Of a DNA stretch of 64,000 bases, positions 34,795 to 44,117 are shown in pieces (position 1 is the stretch's first letter; every line of letters starts with the position of its first letter). Source of the DNA: Gelatiniphilus marinus (GTDB lineage: Bacteria; Bacteroidota; Bacteroidia; Flavobacteriales; Flavobacteriaceae); assembly GCF_042678305.1 (NCBI RefSeq), contig NZ_JBHUDT010000004.1. One strand, 5' to 3'. Position numbers and translations under genes: made by a program. Under the pieces are notes generated by a model that saw nothing but the letters and a program-made list of their open reading frames with translations, was not told where the DNA came from and made no database searches.

Positions 34795-36021
34795 TTATAC
34801 CAATTGGTTTAAGGCAATCTGGAAAGCAGAAGCACTTATTCCTGTTTTATTTTGATTTTTATTGTAAACATTTTGTAAGGCTTCTTTTATTCTATTTGAA
34901 GTATCGTTAAATATCGCTTGATCTGTCATTTGCACACGGCGCTCCATAAAATAAGCGAAAACCCTTGCCATACCACAATTTGAAATAAAATCTGGGATAA
35001 GACTCACTCTATAATCGGTATGTTCCATAATGGGGCCAAAAAAGATTTCTTTATCGGCAAAAGGCACATTGGCACCACAAGATACAACCTCTAAACCACT
35101 ATCTATCATTTTATCAATTTGATGAATGGTTATTAACCTCGAGGCTGCACAAGGTGCAAAAATTTCTGTTTTAATGGCCCAAATTTTCTTGTTAGCTTCA
35201 TTAAAAGGGGTTAAATTATCAGCGACTAAAGTATTTCCTTTTTTTGCTAAGAACAGGTTTGTAATCTCCTTAAAAGTAAAGCCTTCTTGATTAATTAATC
35301 CTCCAGTAACATCAATAATTCCAACTATTTTAACACCCATTTGAGACAAATAGAAAGCCGCTGCTGCACCTACATTACCAAAACCTTGAATTACAGCACG
35401 CTTTCCTGTGATATCGCCACCATAAATGTTGTAATAATGTTTTACAGATTCGGCAACGCCAAAGCCCGTAATCATATCTGCTACGGTGTATTTTCTTAAA
35501 ACGCTCGGGGAATATATTGGGTTTTCAATTACCTTGATTACGCCTTGTCTTAGCTGCCCGATCCTATTTATTTTATCGGCTTCGGTAGGTTTAAAATGCC
35601 CGTTAAAAACTCCTTCTTGCGGATGCCAAACCCCGCTTTCTTCGGTAATGGGAATAACTTCGTGGGTTTCATCTACATTTAAATCGCCACCAGTACCGTA
35701 ATAGCTTTTAAGCAGTGGAGATACAGCTGCATACCAACGTTCTAAAACGCCTTTTTTTCTGGGGTCTTTAGGATTGAAATTGATACCAGATTTAGCACCA
35801 CCTATGGCTGGTCCGGATACGGTAAACTTAATTTCCATGGTTTTTGCCAAAGAGAGCACTTCGTTAATGTCCAATCCTTTTCGCATTCTTGTGCCACCGC
35901 CTGCTGCGCCTCCACGAAGCGAGTTTATAACTACCCAACCTTCGGCATCGGTTTCAGGGTCTTTCCAGTTAAAAACTATTTCAGGTTCCTTGTTTTCGTA
36001 TTTTTTTAATAATGCTTTCAT
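34795..36021 (-). CDS. Glu/Leu/Phe/Val family amino-acid dehydrogenase
   Basis: Oxidative deamination of an L-amino acid with NAD(P). The 408-residue protein has the glycine-rich substrate site with a catalytic Lys region (VSGPAIGGAKSGINFNPKDP), GTGGDLNVDE, and the Rossmann motif VIQGFGNVGAAAAFYLSQMG (about 210-230). Length is close to that of Leu/Val dehydrogenases and short glutamate dehydrogenases, so the amino acid cannot be settled by eye. Monocistronic by its spacing. Confidence 0.9.
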   Translation of the reverse strand: MKALLKKYENKEPEIVFNWKDPETDAEGWVVINSLRGGAAGGGTRMRKGLDINEVLSLAKTMEIKFTVSGPAIGGAKSGINFNPKDPRKKGVLERWYAAVSPLLKSYYGTGGDLNVDETHEVIPITEESGVWHPQEGVFNGHFKPTEADKINRIGQLRQGVIKVIENPIYSPSVLRKYTVADMITGFGVAESVKHYYNIYGGDITGKRAVIQGFGNVGAAAAFYLSQMGVKIVGIIDVTGGLINQEGFTFKEITNLFLAKKGNTLVADNLTPFNEANKKIWAIKTEIFAPCAASRLITIHQIDKMIDSGLEVVSCGANVPFADKEIFFGPIMEHTDYRVSLIPDFISNCGMARVFAYFMERRVQMTDQAIFNDTSNRIKEALQNVYNKNQNKTGISASAFQIALNQLV

Positions 36022-36104
36022 AAATAGTAATCGGTTTTAAAGCTTAGATCTCTATATTCATTTTTTTATTGCGAAGCCAACCTTAAGTCTCGTGATATTA
36101 AATT

Positions 36105-37172
36105 TTAGGGCAGATAAATTTTGCCCGAACTGTGGTTTTTTTTGGCGCCTGTTACGCTTTGCAAACAATTATTTTCGCCTCTTAATTTTAGCAATCCCAA
36201 AAATGCAAAAACCAAGGCTTCTTTAAACTCTACAATGGTTTTTATTGGTATTTCAATCTTGTTTTCAGAATGGTGTTTCACCCTTTTAATAAGATATTTA
36301 TTGTATGCACCGCCTCCAGTAATAAGTGCCGTTTTTTGTATATCGCTACCAATTACATTGGAAATTTGAATGGCTGCGTGCTCTACAAAAGTTTGTAAAA
36401 CATCCTTTATTTCTAAATTAAAAGAATCTATTAAAGGGAAAATATGCGTGTTTACCCATTCTAAGCCTAGCGATTTTGGTGGTGTTTCAGAATAAAAATC
36501 TAACGCATTCAATTGTTTTAATAATAAATTATTAACCGTTCCTTTTGAAGCTATTTTTCCTTCGTCATCATAATTAAACCCAAGTTGTTTTACATAATGG
36601 TTTAGCACAATGTTTACTGGACAAATATCGAAGGCAATCCGTTGGTTGCCATGTTCGAAAGACACATTGGCAAAACCACCTAAGTTGATGCAGTAATCGT
36701 ACTCTGAAAACAATAATTTATCGCCAATAGGTACTAATGGCGCACCTTGGCCGCCAAACTCCACGTCTTGCTCTCTAAAATCGCAAACCACTTTAGTGTT
36801 TAATAAACTGGCAATATTTGGTAAATTGCCTATTTGATAGGTAAGTTTTTTGTGGGGTTGATGCAAAGCGGTATGGCCATGGGAACAGATAGCATCGATG
36901 TTTTTTATATTGTTTTTTTGAATGAAATTTTTGATAACTTTAGCTAAATAGATGGTATAATCTTTATCGATTTGCGATAATTCATCTTTAGAATACAACA
37001 CCAAATCACCAAGAGTTTGATGCCATTCATTAGTATATGCCACAGTTTCGGCGTGTATAATTTCAAAATGCCAAACCTGTTTTCTGTAGTAAAACTTTAC
37101 GTAAACCAAGTCTATCCCATCTAACGATGTACCAGACATAACGCCAATAAGGTTTAATTTTAATGCATCCAT
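36105..37172 (-). CDS. anmK: Anhydro-N-acetylmuramic acid kinase
   Basis: Phosphorylates and opens 1,6-anhydro-MurNAc during cell wall recycling, giving MurNAc-6-phosphate. The 355-residue protein shows the ASKHA phosphate loop GVMSGTSLDGIDLV at the N terminus, SHGHTALHQP, a YCINLGGFANVS block and ITGGGAYN. The frame extends to a TTG at 37178, but the ATG two codons later is the likelier start. Divergent from the acyl-CoA dehydrogenase gene. Confidence 0.94.
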   Translation of the reverse strand: MDALKLNLIGVMSGTSLDGIDLVYVKFYYRKQVWHFEIIHAETVAYTNEWHQTLGDLVLYSKDELSQIDKDYTIYLAKVIKNFIQKNNIKNIDAICSHGHTALHQPHKKLTYQIGNLPNIASLLNTKVVCDFREQDVEFGGQGAPLVPIGDKLLFSEYDYCINLGGFANVSFEHGNQRIAFDICPVNIVLNHYVKQLGFNYDDEGKIASKGTVNNLLLKQLNALDFYSETPPKSLGLEWVNTHIFPLIDSFNLEIKDVLQTFVEHAAIQISNVIGSDIQKTALITGGGAYNKYLIKRVKHHSENKIEIPIKTIVEFKEALVFAFLGLLKLRGENNCLQSVTGAKKNHSSGKIYLP

Positions 37173-37255
37173 AATCAAGTAAAAGTAAGCATATTTCTCA
37201 AAGAATAAACAAGCGAAAAGTAAATTATATTTTTTAAGAATTCACAATTAAAAGC

Positions 37256-37263
37256 TATATTTG
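37256..37263 (+). promoter_or_regulatory. -7 element for acyl-CoA dehydrogenase gene
   Basis: TATATTTG is an exact match to TAnnTTTG and lies 39 bases before the ATG at 37303. The -33 region holds a T run (37231-37235) rather than a clean TTG. Confidence 0.5.
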
Positions 37264-37302
37264 TAAATATTTTTTACGAAAACAAGATTTTATTTACGAA
37301 TT

Positions 37303-38445
37303 ATGGATTTCAGCCTTTCCGAAGAACACATTATGATACGCGATGCCGCTCGCGAATTTGCGCAAACCGAACTGCTACCGGGTGTAATTGAGCGCGATAT
37401 CAAACAAGAATTCCCTGATGCATTGGTTAGAAAAATGGCAAACTTAGGGTTTATGGGCATTATGGTAGATCCTAAATACGGCGGCAGTGGTATGGATGCG
37501 ATTTCGTATGTGCTGATTATGGAAGAATTATCGAAAATTGACGCCTCGGCTTCAGTAATTGTATCGGTCAATAATTCGTTGGTTTGTTACGGTATTGAAG
37601 CTTACGGGACCGAAGCCCAAAAAGAAAAATATTTAACCAAACTTGCCACGGGCGAAAGCATTGGCGCATTTTGTTTAAGCGAACCCGAAGCCGGTAGCGA
37701 TGCCACATCGCAAAAAACAACTGCTATAGACAAAGGCGACCATTATATTATTAACGGTACAAAAAACTGGATAACTAGTGGTGGTCGTGCAGATGTTTAT
37801 TTGGTAATTGCACAAACAGACCGCCACAAAGGGTCGCATGGTATTAATGCATTTATTGTTGAAAAAGGTACAGAAGGATTTCATACAGGCCCTAAAGAAG
37901 ATAAATTAGGCATTCGCGGAAGCGACACCCATACCTTACAATTTAACGATGTAAAAGTTCCTAAAGAAAATCGCATTGGCGATGATGGTTTCGGATTCCG
38001 ATTTGCAATGAAAACACTCTCTGGCGGCCGTATAGGTATCGCTGCCCAAGCTCTCGGAATTGCCCAAGGTGCTTATGAGTTGGCTTTAAAATACTCTAAA
38101 GAACGAAAAGCGTTTGGAACAGAAATTTGCAACCATCAAGCCATTGCTTTTAAACTCGCCGATATGCATACCGAAATTGCTGCGGCGCGCCATTTGGTAA
38201 TGAAAGCAGCTTGGGACAAAGACCAAGGTAATAACTACGACATGTCAAGCGCGATGGCAAAATTATACGCCTCTAAAGTGGCGATGGAACACACCGTTGA
38301 AGCGGTACAAATTCATGGTGGCAATGGTTTTGTTAAAGAATACCACGTAGAGCGTTTAATGCGTGATGCAAAAATTACACAGATTTATGAAGGCACAAGC
38401 GAGATACAAAAAATTGTGATTTCTAGGAGTATTATTAGGGATTGA
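37303..38445 (+). CDS. Acyl-CoA dehydrogenase
   Basis: FAD enzyme that forms the alpha-beta double bond of acyl-CoA in fatty acid or branched-chain oxidation. The 380-residue protein has GAFCLSEPEAGSD and ITSGG near the flavin site, and the C-terminal YEGTSEIQKIVISR block whose Glu is the usual catalytic base. It looks like a short-chain/butyryl-CoA type by length and N terminus (MDFSLSEEH). It stands alone and converges with the helicase gene (20 bases between stops). Confidence 0.94.
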   Translation: MDFSLSEEHIMIRDAAREFAQTELLPGVIERDIKQEFPDALVRKMANLGFMGIMVDPKYGGSGMDAISYVLIMEELSKIDASASVIVSVNNSLVCYGIEAYGTEAQKEKYLTKLATGESIGAFCLSEPEAGSDATSQKTTAIDKGDHYIINGTKNWITSGGRADVYLVIAQTDRHKGSHGINAFIVEKGTEGFHTGPKEDKLGIRGSDTHTLQFNDVKVPKENRIGDDGFGFRFAMKTLSGGRIGIAAQALGIAQGAYELALKYSKERKAFGTEICNHQAIAFKLADMHTEIAAARHLVMKAAWDKDQGNNYDMSSAMAKLYASKVAMEHTVEAVQIHGGNGFVKEYHVERLMRDAKITQIYEGTSEIQKIVISRSIIRD

Positions 38446-38465
38446 ATGTCTTGCTGAGACTGCGA

Positions 38466-40901
38466 CTACTCATTCAATTCCCCCAAAACCAAACGCAATT
38501 CGCCATAAGTATATTTATCATCCAATTGGTGTTTTAAATCTGAAAGCCCTTCGAATGTGTGTTTAGGAATAAGTTTTTTTAATTCTTTATAATGTGCTTC
38601 TGAAATTAAATCGGTTATTTTTACTTCGCCAGTAGGGATAAAATGCGCTAAATGCCCAGTAATTGTATTGGGATTCAGCTCCCTTTCGCCGGCTATTTCA
38701 TCGATTGATTTTCCTGATTTGAACAACTTTAAAGATTCCTTTTTCGTATCGCCTCGTTTTTTCTTGGGTTTTTCTGCTTCAAAAACAGTAGGTTCTTTAG
38801 AAATTTCAATATTGTTTTCATCGCAATACGCATGTATCACTTTTAAGATGTCATTACCATATTTCTCAACTCTAACTTTCCCCATGCCGTTAACTTTTAA
38901 CAGTTCTTTTTTGTTGGTGGGTAGCGTTTCGCAAATTTCGTAGAGTGCTTTTTGGGTAAAAATTTGATAATGGATTAAATCGTTTTCTTCAGCAATTTCA
39001 TTTCTTAGTATTCGCAATAATTCAGCTAATTCTAAATTTGTAGTGCCATCTAATACAGATTTTCGTGGTTTTTTAGGTTTATCTTTAGCCAGAAAAACAG
39101 ATTTTGCTCTTAATTCTAAAAATTTACGTGCATTAAACCCATCTTTTAAACCATTAAAATACAGGTTTTTAGATTTTATTAATTCTTCAATAGTATCTAA
39201 AAACTTATTAATATCCTTTTCAATGGTTTTATTATCTGTTGCAAATGCCAGAGTTTTAAAAGGCGCGCTGATGTTGGTTTGGGTTTGCTCGTTAAAATAA
39301 CGGATAGCTTTTACAAAACGCTCTTGAATGTTTTTGTTTGTTTCTGGTGCTTCAGAAGATTGCGATAAGGCTTTAATTTGTGCGCTAAAACCCTTGCTAA
39401 CCTTTAACAAATTGGCAACAGCTGCTTTAATAGTGTTTAACGGGGCTTCAACTTGCCCTTCTATAACTGTTCTGTTTTTGTAATAAATATCTAAAACTCG
39501 ATTAACAGGATATAGAAACTGATAATATTCAAATAACTCAGATATCAAATGCAACTGAAATTCGGCTTTCGATTCATTTAATATACCAATATCGGGTTGG
39601 TTATCCTCTGCATTTTTAACAAACGATAGCACATTGCTGTCGCTAATAATTTGGCTGGAATCTATCTTGTTTTTCAGCACCAAACCTTCCAACGACTTGC
39701 AACGGCTTAAGGCCACATAAGTTTGCCCGTGCGCAAATGCACCCTGCGCATCAATAATGGCTTTTTCAAAGGTTAACCCCTGGCTTTTATGAATGGTTAT
39801 CGCCCAAGCCAAACGCAACGGCATTTGGGTGTACGATCCTATTTTGTTTTCGGTTATGGCTTTGGTTTCGGCATCGACGGTGTAATTTATGTTTTCCCAA
39901 GTTTCGGGCGTGGTTATAATATTAAAATCGTCGTCGGGACATTTTACAACCACTTCATCTTTATCCAACAAAATCACTTTACCAATTTTGCCGTTGAAAT
40001 AGCGTTTTTCAACAGAACTGTCATTTTTAATAAACATAACCTGCGCGCCAACCTTCAACTCTAATTTTTCGTCGTTCGGGCAAGCATAATCAGGAAACTT
40101 GCCCTCAATAGAAGCTTTATAAGTACGTGCCTTTGTTTGCAACTTATCCAGTTCTGCATTATTGATTTGTTCGGCTTTGTTATTGTGCGTCGTTAAAGCA
40201 ACGTAACCTTCTTTTTCATCGGGCACAAAATTGGGTTGGTAGCATTTATTTAATTCATCTGCCGAGGCTTGGGTTAAGCAATTGTTTCTAATTTCGTTTA
40301 AAATATCAATAAACTTAGGATTGTCTTGCCGGTAAATATGCTTTAATTCTACTGTAATAGCGTTGCATTGTTGATAGGCACGACTGCTAAAAAAGAAAGC
40401 GTTTTTATAGTACGCCTTTAACAACTGCCATTCGTTGTCTTTAACCACCGGAGATAATTGCTGTAAATCGCCAATCATTAACAATTGCACGCCACCAAAT
40501 ACCTTGTTTTTGTTTTTATAGCGCCTTAGCGTTTTATCGATACCATCCAGTAAATCGGCGCGCACCATACTAATCTCGTCAATAACCAAAAGGTCTAAAG
40601 ACTTGATAATATTGATTTTTGTTTTATTGAATTTTCTATTAAAACCAGAGGAAGCCCCCAAATCGGCATCGGGTAAAATAGGCCCAAAAGGCATCTGAAA
40701 AAACGAATGAATAGTAACCCCTTTAGCATTAATAGCAGCCACACCCGTTGGCGCCACAACAACCATACGCTTTAAAGATTTCATTCTTAACTTATGTAAA
40801 AAAGTGGTTTTACCCGTACCTGCTTTTCCTGTTAAAAACACATTCCTATCGGTAAGGTTAACAAAATCCCAAGCTAAATCCAATTCTTTATTTACATCCA
40901 T
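38466..40901 (-). CDS. PIF1-like helicase with HRDC and HTH domains
   Basis: An 811-residue superfamily 1 helicase. Walker A GKAGTGKTTFLHKL (25-38), DEAD-like LVIDEISMVRADLL, GDLQQLSP and the C-terminal motif TIHKSQGLTFEKAI with YVALSRC place it with PIF1/RecD2-like proteins. After about residue 600 come an HRDC-like domain (ALYEICETLPTNKKELLKVN, GMGKVRVEKYG) and a helix-turn-helix (about 725-770, SIDEIAGERELNPNTITGHL), the tail seen in RecQ-associated proteins. A role in resolving DNA structures is expected. Monocistronic. Confidence 0.9.
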   Translation of the reverse strand: MDVNKELDLAWDFVNLTDRNVFLTGKAGTGKTTFLHKLRMKSLKRMVVVAPTGVAAINAKGVTIHSFFQMPFGPILPDADLGASSGFNRKFNKTKINIIKSLDLLVIDEISMVRADLLDGIDKTLRRYKNKNKVFGGVQLLMIGDLQQLSPVVKDNEWQLLKAYYKNAFFFSSRAYQQCNAITVELKHIYRQDNPKFIDILNEIRNNCLTQASADELNKCYQPNFVPDEKEGYVALTTHNNKAEQINNAELDKLQTKARTYKASIEGKFPDYACPNDEKLELKVGAQVMFIKNDSSVEKRYFNGKIGKVILLDKDEVVVKCPDDDFNIITTPETWENINYTVDAETKAITENKIGSYTQMPLRLAWAITIHKSQGLTFEKAIIDAQGAFAHGQTYVALSRCKSLEGLVLKNKIDSSQIISDSNVLSFVKNAEDNQPDIGILNESKAEFQLHLISELFEYYQFLYPVNRVLDIYYKNRTVIEGQVEAPLNTIKAAVANLLKVSKGFSAQIKALSQSSEAPETNKNIQERFVKAIRYFNEQTQTNISAPFKTLAFATDNKTIEKDINKFLDTIEELIKSKNLYFNGLKDGFNARKFLELRAKSVFLAKDKPKKPRKSVLDGTTNLELAELLRILRNEIAEENDLIHYQIFTQKALYEICETLPTNKKELLKVNGMGKVRVEKYGNDILKVIHAYCDENNIEISKEPTVFEAEKPKKKRGDTKKESLKLFKSGKSIDEIAGERELNPNTITGHLAHFIPTGEVKITDLISEAHYKELKKLIPKHTFEGLSDLKHQLDDKYTYGELRLVLGELNE

Positions 40902-41024
40902 TTACCATAAAACATTACAAAATAAAACGCTTAGCTAAAATAAAATTAAAAACACAATTTATGTTAAGTTACACCTATAATATCGACCAAAAACTTTTAG
41001 ATTTATAGCATAAAACAAAAAAAC

Positions 41025-41360
41025 ATGCAAAAAACCTATTACGATCCGGCAGATTTAAAAAAATTTGGAAAAATAAGCGAGTGGAACAAAGAATTGGGCG
41101 ATAAATTTTTCGATTATTACGGTAAAGTCTTCGAAGACGGTGCACTAACCGCCCGCGAAAAATCGTTAATCGCGCTAGCCGTTTCGCACACCGAGCAATG
41201 CCCGTACTGCATCGATGCCTATACCAAAGACGGTCTGCAACGCGGCATAACCAAAGAAGAAATGATGGAAGCCCTACACGTTGGCGCCGCCATAAAAAGC
41301 GGAGCAACCCTGGTACACGGTGTGCAAATGATGAATAAAGTAAATAAACTGGACGGGTAA
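41025..41360 (+). CDS. Arsenosugar-associated CMD/AhpD-like protein
   Basis: A 111-residue carboxymuconolactone decarboxylase-fold protein with the peroxidase-type motif EQCPYCIDAYTKDG (Cys59, Cys62), then HVGAAIKSGATLVHGVQM. Proteins of this type are regularly annotated as 'arsenosugar biosynthesis-associated peroxidase-like' because they accompany ArsS. The CxxC pair suggests thiol redox chemistry, perhaps reducing pentavalent arsenic intermediates or protecting the pathway; that role is inference. It is 431 bases upstream of arsS, with repeat DNA between, so it may have its own transcript. Confidence 0.88.
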   Translation: MQKTYYDPADLKKFGKISEWNKELGDKFFDYYGKVFEDGALTAREKSLIALAVSHTEQCPYCIDAYTKDGLQRGITKEEMMEALHVGAAIKSGATLVHGVQMMNKVNKLDG

Positions 41361-41505
41361 TTTTTTGGGCGTTACCCTGAGCTTCGAGTACCTCAGCGAC
41401 CGTCGGGTCGGGCTTTCACTACTCGCTCCCTCCTGCGTCGGGGAGCTCAAACATTTAGCCTGCGGTGAGCGCAGTCGAACCGTTCAATCCCTAACGCAGG
41501 CCCGT
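41361..41505 (+). repeat. Dispersed 3'-of-gene repeat, copy 2
   Basis: Starts at the base after the stop codon of the CMD-protein gene. In gene orientation it reads TTTTTTGGGCGTTACCC, then GGGTCGGGCTTTCACTA, a GAGCTC block, and ends CAATCCCTAACGCAGG. Terminal hexamers GCGTTA and TAACGC are inverted. It is the longest of the three clear copies (others at 43-128 and 50110-50225). Confidence 0.8.
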
Positions 41506-41638
41506 TTGCAGTGGGCAATAACCGGCCTGTAGCCAGAGTTTATTTAAAAAGAATTTGGGGGAAAACAAAAAAACAAGTTAAAAACAGAAAAGAAACCAAA
41601 CAAAAAGTCAAGCCCTAAATTCCGACGCTGTCGGGAAA

Positions 41639-41742
41639 GTCAATCTGTAGAAATAAAGAGCGAAGGAATGAAGATGCGTAGCGTAGCTTCAAGCACGTAA
41701 TTCCGAAAGCGAATAATGCTTTAGCAATTTCCTCAGATTGAC
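41639..41742. repeat. Stem-loop element upstream of arsS
   Basis: GTCAATCTG (41639-41647) and CAGATTGAC (41734-41742) are perfect inverted repeats that enclose about 86 bases with smaller inverted segments (GGAAT/ATTCC, GAAG/CTTC). The segment recalls dispersed sequence seen in other Flavobacteriaceae. There is no reading frame that I would support. It could be a repeat or the leader of arsS. Confidence 0.6.
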
Positions 41743-41753
41743 ATGATTTTTTG

Positions 41754-41781
41754 GTTCGTTTTGCATCATGGCAAAATGAAC
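41754..41781. repeat. Hairpin directly before arsS
   Basis: GTTCGTTTTGC (41754-41764) pairs with GCAAAATGAAC (41771-41781) with one G-U pair and a 6-base loop. It ends 10 bases before the first ATG of arsS. It is not followed by a T run on the plus strand, so a terminator is unlikely. Confidence 0.6.
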
Positions 41782-41791
41782 AGAAAAAAAA

Positions 41792-42856
41792 ATGAATATG
41801 ACAAAAACACAATCCTTACATAAACGCCAAAGCGATTTAGCACAAAGCAACCGGCAACTGGAAATTTTATCGAACGGTATTTTTAAAAACGGCGAACTGC
41901 CCACCTTTAAAACCAAAATTGCCGAAACCAATCAGTTTCCGCTTAAAGCTAAAAAGCTGGAAATATTACAGATAAACGTTGGGTACATGTGCAACCAAGT
42001 TTGCGCCCATTGCCATGTCGATGCAGGTCCAGACCGCAAAGAAATAATGACGCGCGAAACCATGCAACAATGCTTAAACGTTATTAAAAGCTCGGGCGCG
42101 CACACTTTAGATTTAACAGGCGGCGCACCAGAAATGAACCCCAATTTCCGTTGGTTTGTTAAAGAAGCTTCAAAAGTGGGGATTAAAGATTTTATTGTAC
42201 GCTCCAACCTTACCATTATTCGCGCCAACAAAAAATATCACGATTTACCCGAATTCTTTAAAAAACACAATGTGCACGTAGTTAGCTCTATGCCCCATTG
42301 GACCCGAGGAAAAACCGACAAACAACGTGGCGAAGGCGTATTCGATCAATCCATAAAAGCGTTACAAGAATTAAACGCAATAGGTTACGGCATGCCAAAC
42401 AGCAACTTAAAATTAGATTTGGTTTACAATCCGTCGGGGGCATTTTTACCGGGAGACCAAATGGCCATGGAAAAGGATTTTAAAAAGGCTTTATTAGAGG
42501 ATTTCAATATTCAATTCCATAATTTATTTGCTATTACCAATTTACCAATTTCGCGGTTTTTGGATTATTTAATCGCTTCAGAAAATTACGAAGATTACAT
42601 GTATGCTCTCGTAGAAGCTTACAATCCTTCTGCAGTTGCAAACGTTATGTGCACTAATACACTTTCTGTAAGTTGGGACGGTTATTTATACGACTGCGAT
42701 TTTAACCAAATGCTGAAATTGCCCGTAAACAGTAAAGCCAAACACATTTCAGAATACAACAAAGCACTATTAAAAGGCAGAAACATTGTAATTTCGCAAC
42801 ATTGTTACGGTTGTACTGCCGGTGCAGGAAGTAGCTGCCAAGGCGTTGTAGCTTAA
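41792..42856 (+). CDS. arsS: Arsenosugar biosynthesis radical SAM protein ArsS
   Basis: Radical SAM enzyme that, in characterised relatives, adds a 5'-deoxyadenosyl group to dimethylarsinous acid. The 354-residue protein has the [4Fe-4S] motif MCNQVCAHCHVDAGP (Cys67, Cys71, Cys74), the SAM-site block LDLTGGAPEMNP and a Cys-rich C terminus (CYGCTAGAGSSCQG) that may hold another cluster or bind arsenic. Some relatives have selenocysteine in this family; here ordinary Cys codons are used. A second ATG at 41798 is an alternative start. First gene of a compact run through rhodanese and the TIGR04282-type gene. Confidence 0.93.
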   Translation: MNMTKTQSLHKRQSDLAQSNRQLEILSNGIFKNGELPTFKTKIAETNQFPLKAKKLEILQINVGYMCNQVCAHCHVDAGPDRKEIMTRETMQQCLNVIKSSGAHTLDLTGGAPEMNPNFRWFVKEASKVGIKDFIVRSNLTIIRANKKYHDLPEFFKKHNVHVVSSMPHWTRGKTDKQRGEGVFDQSIKALQELNAIGYGMPNSNLKLDLVYNPSGAFLPGDQMAMEKDFKKALLEDFNIQFHNLFAITNLPISRFLDYLIASENYEDYMYALVEAYNPSAVANVMCTNTLSVSWDGYLYDCDFNQMLKLPVNSKAKHISEYNKALLKGRNIVISQHCYGCTAGAGSSCQGVVA

Positions 42857-42888
42857 CCCAATTTTTGCGCAGGCAGAAATCTCATACT

Positions 42889-43380
42889 ATGAAAAACAAA
42901 ATTTTATACATACTTCTATTTTTTTCAAGCATTAGTTTCGCCCAAAAATCAATTGCAGAGGTGTTAAAAAAATACAACAAAGAAAGCATCACGTATATTA
43001 CTGCCAAAGACGCTTCAAAACAACAAAACGTCGTTATTTTGGATGCCCGGGAATTTTCAGAACACAAAACCAGCCGATTAAAAAACGCTATTTATGTGGG
43101 TTACAACGATTTCAATCTTAAAAAAACCATCAAAAAACTCAAGAACAAACAGCAACCGGTAATCGTGTATTGCTCCATAGGAATTCGATCTGAAGACATT
43201 GCCGAAAAACTCAAAAAAGCAGGTTACACCAATATTTATAATTTATACGGTGGTATTTTTGAATGGAAAAACAACAATTTACCCGTTTATAATTCCGAAG
43301 AAAAAGAAACCGACAGCATACACACATTCAATAAAGCATGGAGCAAATGGCTAAAAAAAGGCATTAAAATTTATGACTAA
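42889..43380 (+). CDS. Secreted rhodanese-like protein
   Basis: A 163-residue protein with a signal peptide (1-19, ending SFAQ) and one rhodanese domain. VVILDAREFSEHKTSRL is the entry motif and VYCSIGIRSEDIA holds the active-site Cys in a six-residue loop. The frame extends to a TTG at 42865, which would spoil the signal peptide; the ATG at 42889 is chosen. Its end overlaps the next gene by 8 bases, so the two are coupled. The link to arsenosugars is by position only; a periplasmic sulfur or arsenic thiol transfer role is possible. Confidence 0.88.
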   Translation: MKNKILYILLFFSSISFAQKSIAEVLKKYNKESITYITAKDASKQQNVVILDAREFSEHKTSRLKNAIYVGYNDFNLKKTIKKLKNKQQPVIVYCSIGIRSEDIAEKLKKAGYTNIYNLYGGIFEWKNNNLPVYNSEEKETDSIHTFNKAWSKWLKKGIKIYD

Positions 43381-44002
43381 AGCACTCATTATCGTTTTTG
43401 TAAAAAACATCAAACTGGGCAAGGTAAAAACACGACTCGCCAAAACCATTGGCAATCAAGCGGCTTTTGAGGTTTATAGCGAACTGGTTAAAATTACCGA
43501 AAAAGCTACTGAAAATATAGCAATTGATAAGCGTATTTATTTTTCTGATGCCATTATCGATTCCAAGTGGAAAAACCAGTATAAAGCCATTCAAAAAGGT
43601 AAGGATTTAGGCGAGCGCATGAAAAACGCTTTCATTAAAGGATTTGAAGACGGCTATGAAAACATTGTGCTAATCGGCTCCGATTTGCCCGACATTAATT
43701 ACTCTTATATTGAAACCGCATTGCAAACCTTAAAAACCCATGATGTTGTTTTTGGCCCCGCGATTGATGGTGGATATTACCTTATTGGCATGAAAAAAAC
43801 ACAGCATTTAATTTTTGATGACAAACCCTGGAGCCAATCGAATTTATTAAAAGTTACTTTAAGCGAATTACAAAAAAATGCTATATCTTTCGGGTTACTT
43901 GAGCCTTTAAACGATATCGATACGTTTGAAGATTTACAAGCCTCGGCATTTTACAAATCGAATATTAAATTACAACACCGCATAGAACAATTAAATGATT
44001 AA
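43373..44002 (+). CDS. TIGR04282-type transferase (arsenosugar cluster)
   Basis: A 209-residue protein with a nucleotide-sugar transferase fold (DUF2064/TIGR04282). The N terminus (IVFVKNIKLGKVKTRLAKTI) has the Lys/Arg-rich phosphate-binding loop of the group, followed by LIGSDLPDI with the metal-binding Asp and GPAIDGGYYLIGM. The family is named after its presence in arsenosugar clusters; the exact reaction is not known to me. It overlaps the rhodanese gene start-to-stop and precedes the phosphorylase gene by 115 bases. Confidence 0.87.
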   Translation: MTKALIIVFVKNIKLGKVKTRLAKTIGNQAAFEVYSELVKITEKATENIAIDKRIYFSDAIIDSKWKNQYKAIQKGKDLGERMKNAFIKGFEDGYENIVLIGSDLPDINYSYIETALQTLKTHDVVFGPAIDGGYYLIGMKKTQHLIFDDKPWSQSNLLKVTLSELQKNAISFGLLEPLNDIDTFEDLQASAFYKSNIKLQHRIEQLND

Positions 44003-44117
44003 ACGAACGAAATTAAATTATTCTTTTTCTTTAATGATTTAATTTATTCCCAGAGAACAAAATGGTTACACAGGTTCTTAATTTTTTATTCAAATTTATA
44101 TTTTAAAAAATTCAAAC

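Noticed and set aside
41361..41505. Possible integron attC site (inverted GTTA/TAAC ends after a stop codon)
   Set aside because: attC sites begin with RYYYAAC and end with GTTRRRY; here GTT comes first and AAC last on either strand, and there is no integrase gene or cassette array.
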